DNA of 5,816 nucleotides from Pseudomonadota bacterium. Lineage in GTDB: Bacteria; Desulfobacterota; Desulfobacteria; Desulfobacterales; Desulfobacteraceae. Every line of letters starts with the position of its first letter. The first letter of the stretch is position 1. Both the position numbers and the translations under genes were made by a program. The DNA lies in contig JAHJDU010000163.1 of assembly GCA_018812385.1 (NCBI GenBank), forward strand, positions 1 through 5,816, in the 5' to 3' direction. This document shows, in pieces, positions 5,002 through 5,816 of the stretch. The notes beneath the pieces are model-generated. The model was given only the letters and a program-made list of their open reading frames with translations. It had not been told where the DNA came from and made no database searches.

Positions 5002-5816
5002 ATGCTATTTTTAAATAAATATGCAATTGGAAAAATAGATCAGGAAGTGATTCAAACAGCCGTTGAAAAGGCTTACCAACTGGTATTGAGTCAAAATTAT
5101 AATATGCCGGACAGAATGCATGTGGCAGACAATCAGAATACTTTATTATTAATGCCATGTTTTTCAGAAAAATTTTTTGCCACAAAATTAGTTTCAGTTT
5201 TTCCGGAAGCCCGGCAACATGGGCAGCCGGCAGTGAACGGGGTGATGGTCCTTTCTGATAATGTTTCAGGACAACCATTGGCCATCATGGATGGTGCGGC
5301 AATAACAGCCCAGAGAACAGGTGCCGTGGGAGGATTGGGGGTTAAACTTCTGACTGCTGATTCCATAGACACGGCCGGCATCCTGGGTGCTGGAGTGCAA
5401 GGGCTTTCCCAGGCACGTTATCTTCTGTTTAACCGCAATATAAAATCCCTTTATATCTATGATTTGAGTCACGAGGCTGTAATGGGTATGATCAATACCC
5501 TGAAACAAGAATTTGTTGACCTTGAATATGTGGCAGCCAAAACTCCAAACCAATTGGTTGCAAATTCCAAAGTGATTATTGCTGCAACAACAAGTAAAAC
5601 TCCTTTGTTTGAAGCAAGTCCTGATAATATTTTTGGGAAAACATTTATTTCAATCGGTTCATTTCGACCGGATATGCAGGAGTTTCCCAATACTGTGATT
5701 GAAAATGCAGATGATGTTTTTGTGGATACAATGTTTGCCACCAAAGAATCCGGGGATATAGCCATTCCTTTAAAAAATCATGTCATAGCAAAGGGCAGGA
5801 TAAAAGAATTTGCCGG
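5002..5816 (+). CDS. Ornithine cyclodeaminase / mu-crystallin family NAD(P)-dependent enzyme, 3' end outside window
   Basis: 271 complete codons are present before the window ends; the family is usually about 310-330 residues, so some 40-60 are missing. The family includes ornithine cyclodeaminase (ornithine to proline plus ammonia), archaeal-type alanine dehydrogenase, pyrroline-2-carboxylate and ketimine reductases and SbnB-like dehydrogenases. Visible features are MPDRMH (35-40) with a substrate-carboxylate Arg38, KLVSVFPEA (62-70) with Lys62, and LSDNVSGQPLAIMDGAAITA then QRTGAVGG (84-111) with Arg105. The Rossmann loop ILGAGVQG (127-134) is followed by acidic Asp154 after the second strand (YIYD), which suggests NAD rather than NADP. 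SIGSFRPDMQEF (217-228) carries the likely catalytic Asp224. The start ATG has AGGGG 5 bases upstream and agrees with family N-termini. The motifs place it in the family but do not decide the substrate, and the neighbours give no metabolic clue. Confidence 0.92.
   Translation, partial: MLFLNKYAIGKIDQEVIQTAVEKAYQLVLSQNYNMPDRMHVADNQNTLLLMPCFSEKFFATKLVSVFPEARQHGQPAVNGVMVLSDNVSGQPLAIMDGAAITAQRTGAVGGLGVKLLTADSIDTAGILGAGVQGLSQARYLLFNRNIKSLYIYDLSHEAVMGMINTLKQEFVDLEYVAAKTPNQLVANSKVIIAATTSKTPLFEASPDNIFGKTFISIGSFRPDMQEFPNTVIENADDVFVDTMFATKESGDIAIPLKNHVIAKGRIKEFA

Noticed and set aside
5133..5765. Overlapping minus-strand frames in the last 700 bases
   Set aside because: They are antisense to the ornithine cyclodeaminase-family gene, whose motifs run uninterrupted from 5002 to the edge.
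1..5816. Defence system, mobile element or biosynthetic cluster
   Set aside because: All seven main genes belong to recognisable housekeeping or metabolic families, with no transposase, integrase, repeat array or toxin-like gene.

Overview
The window looks like an ordinary chromosomal segment of a low-GC, Gram-negative bacterium. An IHF-alpha-type DNA-bending protein, an E. coli-type PurB, a PldB-like lysophospholipase and a bacterial Ste24 protease together suggest a proteobacterium-like lineage. A sulfate-reducing Desulfobacterota (Desulfobacula/Desulfobacter-like) is my best guess, but this is an inference from protein style only. I see no insertion sequence, phage, CRISPR array, tRNA or rRNA.

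Layout. Positions 2-325 (+) hold the C-terminal part of a PldB-like alpha/beta hydrolase. Its stop codon abuts, with no spacer, the stop codon of a convergent M48/Ste24-type membrane metalloprotease (326-1570, -). The protease lies 18 bp downstream of an IHF-alpha gene (1589-1870, -), so the two probably form one transcript. A 379-bp AT-rich divergent region (1871-2249) separates them from purB (2250-3614, +). It holds candidate promoters both ways, an 11-bp inverted repeat and a possible IHF site. After purB come 37 bp and then amrA (AMMECR1 family, 3652-4232, +), whose reading frame is broken near its 5' end. amrA converges on a Nudix-like gene (4248-4853, -) across a nested inverted repeat. 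A 148-bp divergent spacer then leads to an ornithine cyclodeaminase/mu-crystallin family gene (5002 to the window edge, +), which is cut off by the end of the window.

How the genes relate. purB and amrA are probably co-transcribed, but no shared pathway is known to me. ihfA and the protease share a transcript by position only. The rest are single housekeeping or metabolic genes in alternating orientation, so there is no evident multigene system.

The most interesting point is amrA. The conserved N-terminus (MTEKVSKEDGTLLLK) lies in one frame and ends at a UAG. The rest of the protein continues in the -1 frame exactly from a canonical-looking slippery heptamer, T TTA AAA, followed by a short GC-rich hairpin. 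This could be programmed -1 frameshifting, a real mutation, or a one-base homopolymer error in the sequence.
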